Assembly (NCBI GenBank): GCA_030042575.1
Contig: JASHZK010000284.1
Location: 1 to 12,425 of the forward strand
Direction: 5' to 3'
Length of the DNA: 12,425 nucleotides
DNA from: Acidimicrobiales bacterium
GTDB taxonomy: Bacteria > Actinomycetota > Acidimicrobiia > Acidimicrobiales > UBA8190
Shown here piece after piece: positions 6,808-12,425 of this stretch. The notes under the pieces are model-generated. The model searched no databases and was not told the DNA's origin. It saw only the letters and a list, made by a program, of their open reading frames with translations. Position numbers and translations under genes: made by a program. Each line of letters opens with the position of its first letter. Position 1 is the first letter of the stretch.

Positions 6808-8007
6808 GTGCGGCTCCACTACGACGAGGAAACCGAGGCCTTCCGTTCGGAGCTGCGCTCCTTCTTCCAGGCGCATCTCCCCCCACCCGAGGAGCGCACC
6901 GAGCCGGTCCGGTCCTCCGCCCACATCCCGCAGTGGGCACGTGACTGGCAACGGCTGCTGTTCGACTCGGGTTGGCTCGTTCCCGGATGGCCGCCCGAGC
7001 TCGGGGGGCGAAACGCCACCCCGGTGCAGCAGATGGTCTACTTCGAGGAGCTCGTCAGACTGGAGGTGCCCCGCTCCTGCAACCCCCAGGGGCTCTCGAT
7101 CATCACCCCGTCCATCTTGGACTTCGGGACCGAGGCCCAAAAGCAGCGCTACGCCCTCGCCACCCTGAGGGCCGAGATCAGCTGGTGCCTCGGGATGAGC
7201 GAGCCCAACGCCGGGAGCGACCTCGCCGGGCTGCGCACCCAGGCCGAGCAGCGGGGCGACACCTTCGTGGTGAACGGGCAGAAGGTGTGGACGTCGGGGG
7301 CCCACGACGCCGACTTCTGCTTCTGCTTCGTGCGCACCGATCCGCAAGCCCCCAAGCACGCCGGCATCAGCGTGCTCATCGTCGACATGACGACCCCTGG
7401 GATCGAGACCCGGCCGCTCCCCGAGCTCACCGATCCCGACAACGCCGACTTCAACGAGGTGTTCTTCACCGACGTGGAGGTGCCGGCCGAGAACCTGGTG
7501 GGCGAGCTGCACCACGGGTGGTCCATCGCCGGCGGGTCGCTGGCCCACGAACGGGGGATGCTGTGGATCGCCGAGGCCACCGGGCTCGAGCGCATCCTCG
7601 AGCGAGTGTTGATCACAGCGACGACCCCGCTCCCCGGTGGGCGTCGCCTGGCCGACGACGTCCTGTTCCGCGACACGGTGGCCCGGGCCTACGTGCAGGC
7701 CCAGGCGGTCAAGCTGCTGGGCTATCGGGGTTTCGCCAAGGTGTCGAAGGGCGACAAGGCTCCCGAGCACTCGCTGCTCAAGCTGATGGGGAGCGAGCTT
7801 CGGCGCGGCCTGGCCCTGGAGGTGGGCGAAGCCATGGGCACAGCCGGTCTCGACGTCGACCGGGCCGACGCACCGGCCAACCGCCGCGACGACGAGGCCT
7901 GGTTCTTGCACTGGCTCCAGTCCTTCTCGAACACCATCGCCGGAGGGACCTCGGAGATCCAGCGCAACATCATCGCCGAGCGGATCCTGGGGCTCCCCCG
8001 CCGGTAG
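6808..8007 (+). CDS. Acyl-CoA dehydrogenase, catalytic (alpha-type) subunit
   Basis: A 399-residue flavoenzyme starting at GTG 6808. It introduces a C2-C3 double bond into an acyl-CoA. The family layout is complete: helical N-domain with GWPPELGG; the FAD/substrate beta-domain with WCLGMSEPNAGSDLAGL and VNGQKVWTSGAHDADF; and the C-terminal helical domain ending in NTIAGGTSEIQRN and IIAERILGLPR. The last motif has Gly where medium-chain enzymes carry the C-terminal catalytic Glu. The candidate base is Glu248 in SLAHERG, the position used by isovaleryl-CoA-type and FadE26-like alpha subunits. That pattern suggests an alpha-beta heterotetramer, with the convergent dehydrogenase at 8079-9209 as the obvious partner. 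The product of the ligase operon could be the substrate. Family certain; heteromer inferred. Confidence 0.92.
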   Translation: MRLHYDEETEAFRSELRSFFQAHLPPPEERTEPVRSSAHIPQWARDWQRLLFDSGWLVPGWPPELGGRNATPVQQMVYFEELVRLEVPRSCNPQGLSIITPSILDFGTEAQKQRYALATLRAEISWCLGMSEPNAGSDLAGLRTQAEQRGDTFVVNGQKVWTSGAHDADFCFCFVRTDPQAPKHAGISVLIVDMTTPGIETRPLPELTDPDNADFNEVFFTDVEVPAENLVGELHHGWSIAGGSLAHERGMLWIAEATGLERILERVLITATTPLPGGRRLADDVLFRDTVARAYVQAQAVKLLGYRGFAKVSKGDKAPEHSLLKLMGSELRRGLALEVGEAMGTAGLDVDRADAPANRRDDEAWFLHWLQSFSNTIAGGTSEIQRNIIAERILGLPRR

Positions 8008-8045
8008 GACGTCGTCGAACCTGGGCGGGGCTGCCCTTCGGGCCG

Positions 8046-8064
8046 GCGCCGGGGGGCCCGGCGC
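8046..8064. terminator. GC-rich hairpin between convergent genes, probable bidirectional terminator
   Basis: GCGCCGGG (8046-8053), loop GGG, CCCGGCGC (8057-8064): a perfect 8-bp stem. It lies in the 71-bp gap between two converging stop codons. A smaller stem, GCCC-TTC-GGGC (8033-8043), precedes it. No T-tract follows on either strand, as is common for terminators in high-GC Actinobacteria. Confidence 0.7.
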
Positions 8065-8078
8065 TCACCGCGAGCGTC

Positions 8079-9209
8079 TCACGGCAGGCCGAGATGGACC
8101 GCCAGCTCCCTGCGGTGCTCGGCCCCGGTACCGAACAGCGCCGCTTGGGCCTTCTGGCGCTTCACGTACAGGTGCATGTCGTGCTCCCAGGTGTAGCCGA
8201 TACCCCCCAGGCACTGGATCCCTTCGGTGGCCATGAGCTTCTGGCAGTCGCAGGTGGCCGACTTGGCCATCTCCACCGCCAGGCGGCGGCGCTCGTCGTC
8301 TTCGTCGATGGCGGCCGCGGCGAAGTAGGTGGTGGCCCGGGCTGCTTCGAGGGCCACGTACATGTTGGCCAGCTTGTGCTTGATGGCCTGGAAGGAGCCG
8401 ATCTTGACCCCGAACTGTTCGCGCTCTTTGACGTAGGCCAGGACGATGTCGAAGATGGCCTGGCTGGTGCCCACCGTCTCGGCGCACAGGGCGGCGGTGG
8501 CGCGCTGGACGACGCGCTCCAGGGCCGGCGCCATCTCGCCCGCCACACCCAGGGCCCGGCCGGCCTCCACCTCCACGTCGGCGAGCACCACGGTGGCCAG
8601 CTGGCGGGTGGCGTCGATGCTGTGGGCGGCGCGAACCTCGAGATCCGAAGCGGGTACCACGAAGAGGCCGATGCCGTCGGTGCCGGCCGTGCCCGGGAGG
8701 CGAGCGCTGACCACGATCTCCTCGGCTTTGGCCGCCTCGAGGACGTCGTGCTTCACCCCGTTGAGGCGCCAGCCCCCGCCCGGGGCGGGGCCCGCCGTCG
8801 TCTCGGTGTCGGCGACGGCGAAACGGCCGCCGGCTTCGGACACGGCCAGGGTTCCGACCTGTCCGGACAGCGCCGGGGTGACGAACCGCCGCCGTTGCTC
8901 GGCCGTGCCCGCCTCGGTCACCGCAGCGGCGAATTGGGTGGCGCTGGCCAGGAAAGGCACGGGAGCGAGCGCCCGGCCCAGCTCGTCGGCCACCACGCAG
9001 AGCTCCACTTGACCCAGGCCCAGGCCGCCGTCGGCTTCCGGCCAGGCCATGGCCGGCCAGTCGAGCGCCACCATGGCCGCCCACAGCTCGTCGGCTTCCT
9101 TGCCCTCCTCCACCACCCGGCGCACCAGCGCCATGGGGCATTCGGCGGCCAGGAACTGGCGAACCGAGTCGAGCAGCACCAGCTGCTCCCCGCTCAGCTC
9201 CAGGTCCAC
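8079..9209 (-). CDS. Acyl-CoA dehydrogenase-like protein, non-catalytic (beta-type) subunit
   Basis: A 376-residue protein starting at GTG (9207-9209), with AGAGGA about 7 nt upstream on the minus strand. The fold is acyl-CoA dehydrogenase: MDLELSGEQLVLLDSVRQFL, WPEADGGLGLG, then the C-terminal signatures REQFGVKIGSFQAIKHKLAN and GGIGYTWEHDMHLYVKR. Both known positions for the catalytic Glu lack it: the region aligned with HERG of the alpha-type enzyme reads QRATAAL, and the C-terminal position lies in LYVKRQ. This is the pattern of the beta subunits (FadE27/FadE29-like) of heterotetrameric steroid acyl-CoA dehydrogenases, which contribute FAD-site residues but not the base. The mid-domain is degenerate (AVSEAGGRF in place of the MTEPxxGSD-type motif). 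It sits 89 bp downstream of the SDR on the same strand and may share its transcript. Confidence 0.9.
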   Translation of the reverse strand: MDLELSGEQLVLLDSVRQFLAAECPMALVRRVVEEGKEADELWAAMVALDWPAMAWPEADGGLGLGQVELCVVADELGRALAPVPFLASATQFAAAVTEAGTAEQRRRFVTPALSGQVGTLAVSEAGGRFAVADTETTAGPAPGGGWRLNGVKHDVLEAAKAEEIVVSARLPGTAGTDGIGLFVVPASDLEVRAAHSIDATRQLATVVLADVEVEAGRALGVAGEMAPALERVVQRATAALCAETVGTSQAIFDIVLAYVKEREQFGVKIGSFQAIKHKLANMYVALEAARATTYFAAAAIDEDDERRRLAVEMAKSATCDCQKLMATEGIQCLGGIGYTWEHDMHLYVKRQKAQAALFGTGAEHRRELAVHLGLP

Positions 9210-9298
9210 GACGCTTCCTCTTGCTCCCGTTGCTCTCGGACTCCGGCCCTCACCTGACGCTCAGGCGCCGGCGCCGGGACTGACGCCGACCACGAGGG

Positions 9299-10225
9299 TC
9301 AGCCTCCCATCTGCAAGCCGGCGGCCCGCGAGCCGAAGATCTGGGCGTTGACAGCCGGGCCGATGTCGGCCGGCTCCCATCGGGCCGGTCCGCCTTTGGT
9401 CTCGATCGTCTGGCCCAAGGACCATGGGCGGTAGAGGGTGATGCGGTGGCCCACGGCCCGGAACACCTGACCGGTCACGTGCAGGGCCTCGTCCGAGGCC
9501 AACCAGGCCACCATGGGGGCGGAGTTGGCCGGGTTCATGTGGTCGTACTCGGCCTCCTCGAGCTGGTCGGGCTCCTTCACCTCGGCGTCCTTGCGCAAGG
9601 TGGCGGTGATGCGAGTCATGCCGCCGGGAGCCACGGCGTTGGCCCGTACCCCGTAACGGGCCAGCTCCAGGCTGGCGATGATGGTCATGGCCGCGATGCC
9701 GGCTTTGGCCGCTCCGTAGTTGGCCTGGCCCACGTTGCCTTGCAGTCCAGCCGAGGACACCGTGTTCACGATGGCGGCCTTGGGTTGACGGCCGGCCTTG
9801 GACTCGTCACGCCAATAGTTGGCGGCGTGGTGGGTCACGGCGAAGGTGCCTTTCAGATGCACCCGCACCACGGCGTCGAAGTCGTCCTCCGACATGGAGA
9901 AGATCATGGCGTCGCGTACGATGCCGGCGTTGTTGACCACGACGTCGAGCTTCCCGAACTCGGAGCGGGCCTGGTGGACCAGGTTCTCGGCCCCGGCCCA
10001 GTCGGCCACGTCGTCGTAGTTGGCGGCCGCCCGGCCACCTTTGGAGCGGATGACCTCCGCCACCTCTTCGGCCGGGCGCTTGTCGGCGCCTTGGCCGTGC
10101 ACCGAGCCGCCCACGTCGTTCACCACGACGGCCGCCCCCTGGCGAGCCAGTTCCAGGGCCTCGCCGCGGCCGATGCCGTGCCCGGCTCCGGTGACGACGG
10201 CCACCTTCCCTTCGAGCAGTCCCAT
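9299..10225 (-). CDS. SDR-family 3-hydroxyacyl-CoA dehydrogenase-like oxidoreductase
   Basis: A 308-residue classical-type SDR, longer than the usual ~250. Motifs: TGAGHGIG (residues 12-19) for the dinucleotide; NDVGG (Asp37) after strand 2, which favours NAD(H); NNAG (98-101); and the catalytic set Ser157/Ser158, Tyr170, Lys174 in NTVSSAG...NYGAAK. The extra C-terminal tail (about residues 265-308, 'PWSLGQTIETKGGPARWEPADIG') matches the MFE-2-like SDRs of actinobacterial lipid and steroid beta-oxidation, which oxidise 3-hydroxyacyl-CoA. The exact substrate is unknown. Upstream on the minus strand is a match to the shared operator motif. The Shine-Dalgarno before ATG 10225 is weak (GAGACACGAG). 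It is followed by the beta-type dehydrogenase. Confidence 0.9.
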   Translation of the reverse strand: MGLLEGKVAVVTGAGHGIGRGEALELARQGAAVVVNDVGGSVHGQGADKRPAEEVAEVIRSKGGRAAANYDDVADWAGAENLVHQARSEFGKLDVVVNNAGIVRDAMIFSMSEDDFDAVVRVHLKGTFAVTHHAANYWRDESKAGRQPKAAIVNTVSSAGLQGNVGQANYGAAKAGIAAMTIIASLELARYGVRANAVAPGGMTRITATLRKDAEVKEPDQLEEAEYDHMNPANSAPMVAWLASDEALHVTGQVFRAVGHRITLYRPWSLGQTIETKGGPARWEPADIGPAVNAQIFGSRAAGLQMGG

Positions 10226-10245
10226 CTCGTGTCTCGCTTTCTTTC

Positions 10246-10259
10246 TGATTCGACTGTCA
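10246..10259. promoter_or_regulatory. Putative operator, site 2 (upstream of the SDR gene)
   Basis: TGATTCGACTGTCA, 20 bp before the SDR start. It fits TGAY-N5-TGTCA and continues as TGTCAGCTT, nine bases shared exactly with site 3. The left half is TGAT rather than TGAC, so the palindrome is imperfect. No clear -10 or -35 could be placed around it. Confidence 0.5.
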
Positions 10260-10294
10260 GCTTCGCCAGGCGACGGCGGTCACGCCGGCCGTTC

Positions 10295-10310
10295 GACGGC
10301 CATGGCCGTC
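10295..10310. repeat. Perfect 16-bp palindrome GACGGCCATGGCCGTC
   Basis: The two 8-bp halves are exact reverse complements with no spacer. It lies in the 158-bp gap between the third amidohydrolase and the SDR. It could be a second protein-binding site or chance in G+C-rich DNA; having no loop, it is a poor terminator. It does not match the TGAY-N5-TGTCA motif. Confidence 0.5.
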
Positions 10311-10383
10311 CGGTGGACCCGTTCCCCGGAGCGCCGAGGACGACGGGAGGTCTCTGGGGCGGGCAGGACCTGCCGCTCCACGG

Positions 10384-11532
10384 TCAACCCAGCCGGTACA
10401 GCTCCTTGGCGTTGTCGCACACCATGCGCCGGCGCTCGTCCTGGGGCACGCCGCCCATGGACTCCTCCACCACCCGGCGGCTGTAGGGCCAGTCGTGGCG
10501 GTGGTGCGGATAGTCGGTGGACCACATCATGTTGTCCACCCCGATCCAGTGCCGGACGGCCACGGCGAAGGGCTCCCGGATGAACGTCGCCTTCCAGTTG
10601 CGGCGGAAGTACTCACTGGGCAGCAGCTTGAGCCGCGAGTTGGTCCAAGTGCGGTTGCGCCAATAGTGGTCGTCCATGTGTTCGAGGAAGTGCGGGATCC
10701 AACCTATGCCGCACTCCACTGCCACCATCTGCAGACCGGGAAAGTGGTCGTAGATGCCCGAATAGATGAACTTCGACATGAATTGCGAGGCGTCGCCCAC
10801 CGGCCCCCCCATCTCGGCCAGTCCGATCTGGCGACCGGCCGAAGCGGCTGCTTTCTTGAACGACCCCGCTTTGCGGGCTCCGGCCTGACGTAGGCCGCTG
10901 TGGATGTGGACGGGCATCTGTTCCTCTTCGGCCGCCTCCCAAAAGGGGTCGTCCTCAGCCGAGAGCTCGGCGTTGCCCGAGGGATAGGCGGAGATGATCA
11001 CGCCCCGGTAGCCGGCGCTCTTGGCGTCGCGCAGCCACTTCACAGAAGTCTGCACGTCCACGCCCGGCATCTGGGCCAGTCCGATCAGGCGCGCCGGGTC
11101 CACAGCCATGAACTCGTCGTGCATCCAGGTGTTGTACGCCTCCAACCCGGCCAGGTGGTAGTCGTCGTCCTCCTGGGCCATGAAGGCACCCATGGTGCGC
11201 TGCGAGGGAAAGAGCACCTCGGCGTCCACGCCGTCGAAGTCCTGTTCCTCGAGGCGGGCCTTGCCCTCGAAGGAGCCGTGCAGGATCGCGTCGTAGGTGG
11301 AGCCGTACCACTCGAGCTCTTCGTAACGCTTGCCGTACTTGCCGGCATTGGTCACCAACCCGAGCGGCATGGGAGAGGTGCCCGGCACCAGTTCCCAGGC
11401 GTCACCACCCTTGGGGTCCTTCACCAGCTTGGGCGCCCGTTCGTGGAATTTCGCGGGCAGGTACTTGGTCCACATGTCGGGGGGCTCGACCACGTGGCCG
11501 TCCGCCGAGATGAGCTGGTACTGGCGCGCCAT
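10384..11532 (-). CDS. PF04909 (amidohydrolase_2) metal-dependent hydrolase/decarboxylase, copy 3
   Basis: A 382-residue protein. The ATG ending at 11532 is preferred to the in-frame GTG one codon earlier, because AGGAGG (11537-11542) lies 4 nt before the ATG but only 1 nt before the GTG. Motifs: LISADGHVVEPPDMW (D11, H13), PVHIHSG, VECGIGWIPHFLEHMDDHYWR and WSTDYPHHRHDWP. The layout matches the two paralogues at 546-2884, but the sequence is diverged, nearer the common 'ADGHVVEPPDMW' actinobacterial type. Members of the superfamily include ACMSD, gamma-resorcylate decarboxylase and dicarboxylate lactonases. This copy has its own promoter region, with a match to the shared operator motif about 60 bp upstream, so it may be co-regulated with the others. 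Substrate unknown. Confidence 0.9.
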   Translation of the reverse strand: MARQYQLISADGHVVEPPDMWTKYLPAKFHERAPKLVKDPKGGDAWELVPGTSPMPLGLVTNAGKYGKRYEELEWYGSTYDAILHGSFEGKARLEEQDFDGVDAEVLFPSQRTMGAFMAQEDDDYHLAGLEAYNTWMHDEFMAVDPARLIGLAQMPGVDVQTSVKWLRDAKSAGYRGVIISAYPSGNAELSAEDDPFWEAAEEEQMPVHIHSGLRQAGARKAGSFKKAAASAGRQIGLAEMGGPVGDASQFMSKFIYSGIYDHFPGLQMVAVECGIGWIPHFLEHMDDHYWRNRTWTNSRLKLLPSEYFRRNWKATFIREPFAVAVRHWIGVDNMMWSTDYPHHRHDWPYSRRVVEESMGGVPQDERRRMVCDNAKELYRLG

Positions 11533-11536
11533 CACA

Positions 11537-11542
11537 CCTCCT
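11537..11542 (-). promoter_or_regulatory. Ribosome binding site AGGAGG that decides the amidohydrolase 3 start
   Basis: On the minus strand AGGAGG-TGTG-ATG places the consensus Shine-Dalgarno 4 nt before the ATG, and the alternative GTG is too close. It is the fullest ribosome binding site in the window. Confidence 0.8.
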
Positions 11543-11593
11543 CGGGCCGCCCGGCGGCGGCCGGATCCGGTGCCGCCAGGCCCCGGAGTTCTA

Positions 11594-11607
11594 TGACTTC
11601 CGTGTCA
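11594..11607. promoter_or_regulatory. Putative operator, site 3 (upstream of amidohydrolase 3)
   Basis: TGACTTCCGTGTCA is a TGAC/GTCA inverted repeat with a 6-bp spacer, the same geometry as site 1. The flank TGTCAGCTT is shared with site 2. On the minus strand the bases just after it read TAGAAC, a partial -10 match, so the site may lie between -35 and -10. The gene starts about 60 bp further on. Confidence 0.6.
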
Positions 11608-11722
11608 GCTTACTTGGGGTTCGGGGCCGTGCAGAAATGCGGCCGCCTGCCGCAAACCGCCTGCTCTTGCCGCAATAACCGCTGGTGGCGTCCCCACCGG
11701 GAACGGTTCCGGCCGCCCGGCT

Positions 11723-11908
11723 CTAGAGGCTGTCCGGTGCGCCTGACCCCGTGCCGCGTCCCCCGCCCAAGGGGCTTCCTCGGCCCCCTGAAGCACCCCG
11801 AGCGCGGCGGCGACGCCAGAAGAGGAGACGGCCACCGATCAGCACGACCGGCCCGAGGGCGAACCACCAGGGACCCGTGTAGTGCGTGGCGAAGAGCACG
11901 GCCGGCAC
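11723..11908 (-). CDS. Small single-span membrane protein, unknown function
   Basis: A 61-residue protein. Residues about 1-30 (VPAVLFATHYTGPWWFALG, then PVVLIGGRLLFW) form one hydrophobic segment, immediately followed by RRRRARG. By the positive-inside rule the N-terminus faces out and the Arg cluster is cytoplasmic. The C-terminal half is Gly/Arg/Ser-rich and disordered. The start could be either of two adjacent GTG codons (11909-11911 or 11906-11908). The second is chosen because TACGCT lies exactly 6 nt before it, the same spacing as for the dehydrogenase at 6808, and no Shine-Dalgarno is evident. Tiny one-helix proteins with a Trp-rich segment and Arg cluster are common in Actinobacteria, without assigned function. 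Confidence 0.55.
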   Translation of the reverse strand: MPAVLFATHYTGPWWFALGPVVLIGGRLLFWRRRRARGASGGRGSPLGGGRGTGSGAPDSL

Positions 11909-11914
11909 CACCCC

Positions 11915-11920
11915 AGCGTA
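11915..11920 (-). promoter_or_regulatory. Candidate -10 element of the small membrane protein gene
   Basis: TACGCT on the minus strand, 6 nt before GTG 11908. It is the same hexamer and spacing as the -10 at 6796-6801, which implies a leaderless transcript. No convincing -35 is seen. Confidence 0.4.
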
Positions 11921-11979
11921 AGCGACAGGCCGCTATCACCCCCGTCACCGCGACGGAGGGGCTCGGCGTGCGGGCTCGG

Positions 11980-11994
11980 GGTGCCGTCGGCACC
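11980..11994. repeat. Short inverted repeat GGTGCC-GTC-GGCACC
   Basis: A perfect 6-bp stem with a 3-nt loop, followed by AAAAGG on the plus strand. It lies in the 192-bp region between the small membrane gene and the 63-residue gene, which are divergently oriented. It could be a weak structure in a leader or a protein site; nothing else is recognisable in that region except the -10 at 11915-11920 and the ribosome binding site at 12089-12093. Confidence 0.35.
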
Positions 11995-12100
11995 AAAAGG
12001 GTCTGAAGCCAGGGGCGAAGCGGGGCCGAAGGACCCTATGGACCGCCCCCCTGGCGTCCGATGAGGTGTCGGCCACGAAGAACGGTTTGGAGGTCGGTCG

Positions 12101-12292
12101 ATGCACAGGCTGTTGGCGGTGGTGGTGAATGCGGTGTCGTCGACTTTCGCCCACGAAGAGGCGCCGCCCGGCCAGGAGGTCGAGATCACCTGGCGCCACT
12201 GGGGTCACGACGATTCCGACGTCTGGTTCATGGACGTCGAGTTCCCGTCACCGGAGAAGTGCCTGCAGATCGCCCGGGCCGCCTGTAGCTGA
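12101..12292 (+). CDS. 63-residue protein of unknown function
   Basis: ATG 12101 is preceded by GGAGG (12089-12093) at an ideal 7-nt spacing, and about 85-90% of codons end in G or C, which supports real coding. The protein has a short apolar N-terminal stretch (LLAVVVNAV, too short for a certain membrane segment). An acidic, aromatic-rich body follows: EEAPPGQEVEITWRHWG, then HDDSDVWFMDVEF. It ends in CLQIARAACS with two Cys. I do not recognise a family. It ends 21 bp from the stop of the convergent enoyl-CoA hydratase. Confidence 0.55.
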   Translation: MHRLLAVVVNAVSSTFAHEEAPPGQEVEITWRHWGHDDSDVWFMDVEFPSPEKCLQIARAACS

Positions 12293-12313
12293 GTCGGGCA
12301 CCGCAACCCAGAG

Positions 12314-12425
12314 TCAGAACCCTCTGAACTCCGGGTCCCGCCTCTCGACGAAGGCGGCGATCCCCTCCTTGGAATCAGCCGTCCCGACGATCAGCTCCTG
12401 GGCCCAGGCTTCTTCGTCGAAGGCG
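12314..12425 (-). CDS. Enoyl-CoA hydratase/isomerase (crotonase family), C-terminal fragment
   Basis: The minus strand read from the right edge encodes AFDEEAWAQELIVGTADSKE then GIAAFVERRDPEFRGF and a TGA (12314-12316). The motif 'S.EGI.AFveRR.PeFrG' is the conserved C-terminal end of crotonase-fold hydratases and isomerases. Only the last 36 complete codons are inside the window; the active-site regions lie beyond the right edge. In this context it would hydrate the enoyl-CoA made by the dehydrogenase pair. Confidence 0.85.
   Translation of the reverse strand, partial: AFDEEAWAQELIVGTADSKEGIAAFVERRDPEFRGF

Noticed and set aside
6972..9257. 761-codon plus-strand open frame spanning both acyl-CoA dehydrogenases
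   Set aside because: It runs out of frame through one real gene and antisense through the next, crosses the terminator hairpin, and its product is low complexity.
9264..9275. GGCGCCGGCGCC palindrome between the SDR and the beta-type dehydrogenase
   Set aside because: Simple alternating GC words of this kind are expected by chance at this base composition. There is no loop or T-tract to support a terminator.
10362..10374. GGCAGG-A-CCTGCC as a terminator after amidohydrolase 3
   Set aside because: The one-base loop cannot form a stable hairpin of that length, and no T-tract follows.
9446..10486. 346-codon plus-strand open frame opposite the SDR
   Set aside because: The minus strand encodes a complete SDR with all catalytic residues. 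The plus-strand product is His/Gly/Val-rich shadow sequence.
11700..11710. GGAACGGTTCC as a KstR-type operator
   Set aside because: KstR sites have AAC-N2-GTT; here the spacer is 1 nt. It also lies inside the terminal region of a small gene's downstream flank, not before a steroid gene.
10900..12006. 368-codon plus-strand open frame opposite amidohydrolase 3
   Set aside because: It is antisense to a gene with an AGGAGG ribosome binding site and family motifs. Its product shows no domain.

Overview
The window is about 70% G+C by eye. It is packed with acyl-CoA catabolism genes, GTG starts are common, and three genes have a TAnnnT hexamer 6-8 nt before a GTG start, as in leaderless transcripts. 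Gene content (TetR regulator, PF04909 amidohydrolases, paired acyl-CoA dehydrogenases, DUF35 plus thiolase-fold protein) points to a high-GC Actinomycetota, perhaps an Acidimicrobiia-like lineage. The lineage is inferred, not shown.

Layout, left to right. (1) Bases 1-4434, plus strand: the 3' part of a TetR regulator gene, two PF04909 amidohydrolases and an AMP-forming acyl-CoA ligase. Each junction is a 4-nt ATGA or GTGA overlap, so this is one translationally coupled operon. (2) Bases 4435-6219: a 79-bp control region with a 22-bp tandem repeat and a palindrome, then a DUF35 zinc-ribbon/OB protein and a thiolase-superfamily protein that lacks the usual catalytic motifs. This pair resembles the Ltp2-DUF35 side-chain aldolases. 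(3) Bases 6366-6710: a small secreted Ala/Pro/Ser-rich protein. (4) Bases 6808-9209: two convergent acyl-CoA dehydrogenases around a strong GC hairpin. One carries a probable catalytic Glu and the other does not, so they look like the alpha and beta halves of a heteromeric enzyme. (5) Bases 9299-11532, minus strand: an SDR dehydrogenase and a third PF04909 amidohydrolase. (6) Bases 11723-12425: a one-helix membrane protein, an unrecognised 63-residue protein, and the C-terminal end of an enoyl-CoA hydratase.

Together these supply CoA activation (ligase), alpha,beta-desaturation (dehydrogenase pair), hydration (hydratase), beta-hydroxy oxidation (SDR) and C-C cleavage (thiolase-fold/DUF35 pair). 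The three metal-dependent amidohydrolases may act on ring or carboxylated intermediates. The substrate cannot be read from sequence; a steroid, terpenoid or other branched or cyclic acid is plausible.

The most interesting signal is a 14-bp motif, TGAY-N5-TGTCA, found upstream of three separate transcription units (DUF35/thiolase, SDR, third amidohydrolase). It looks like the operator of a local regulon, and the TetR protein at the left edge is the obvious candidate regulator.
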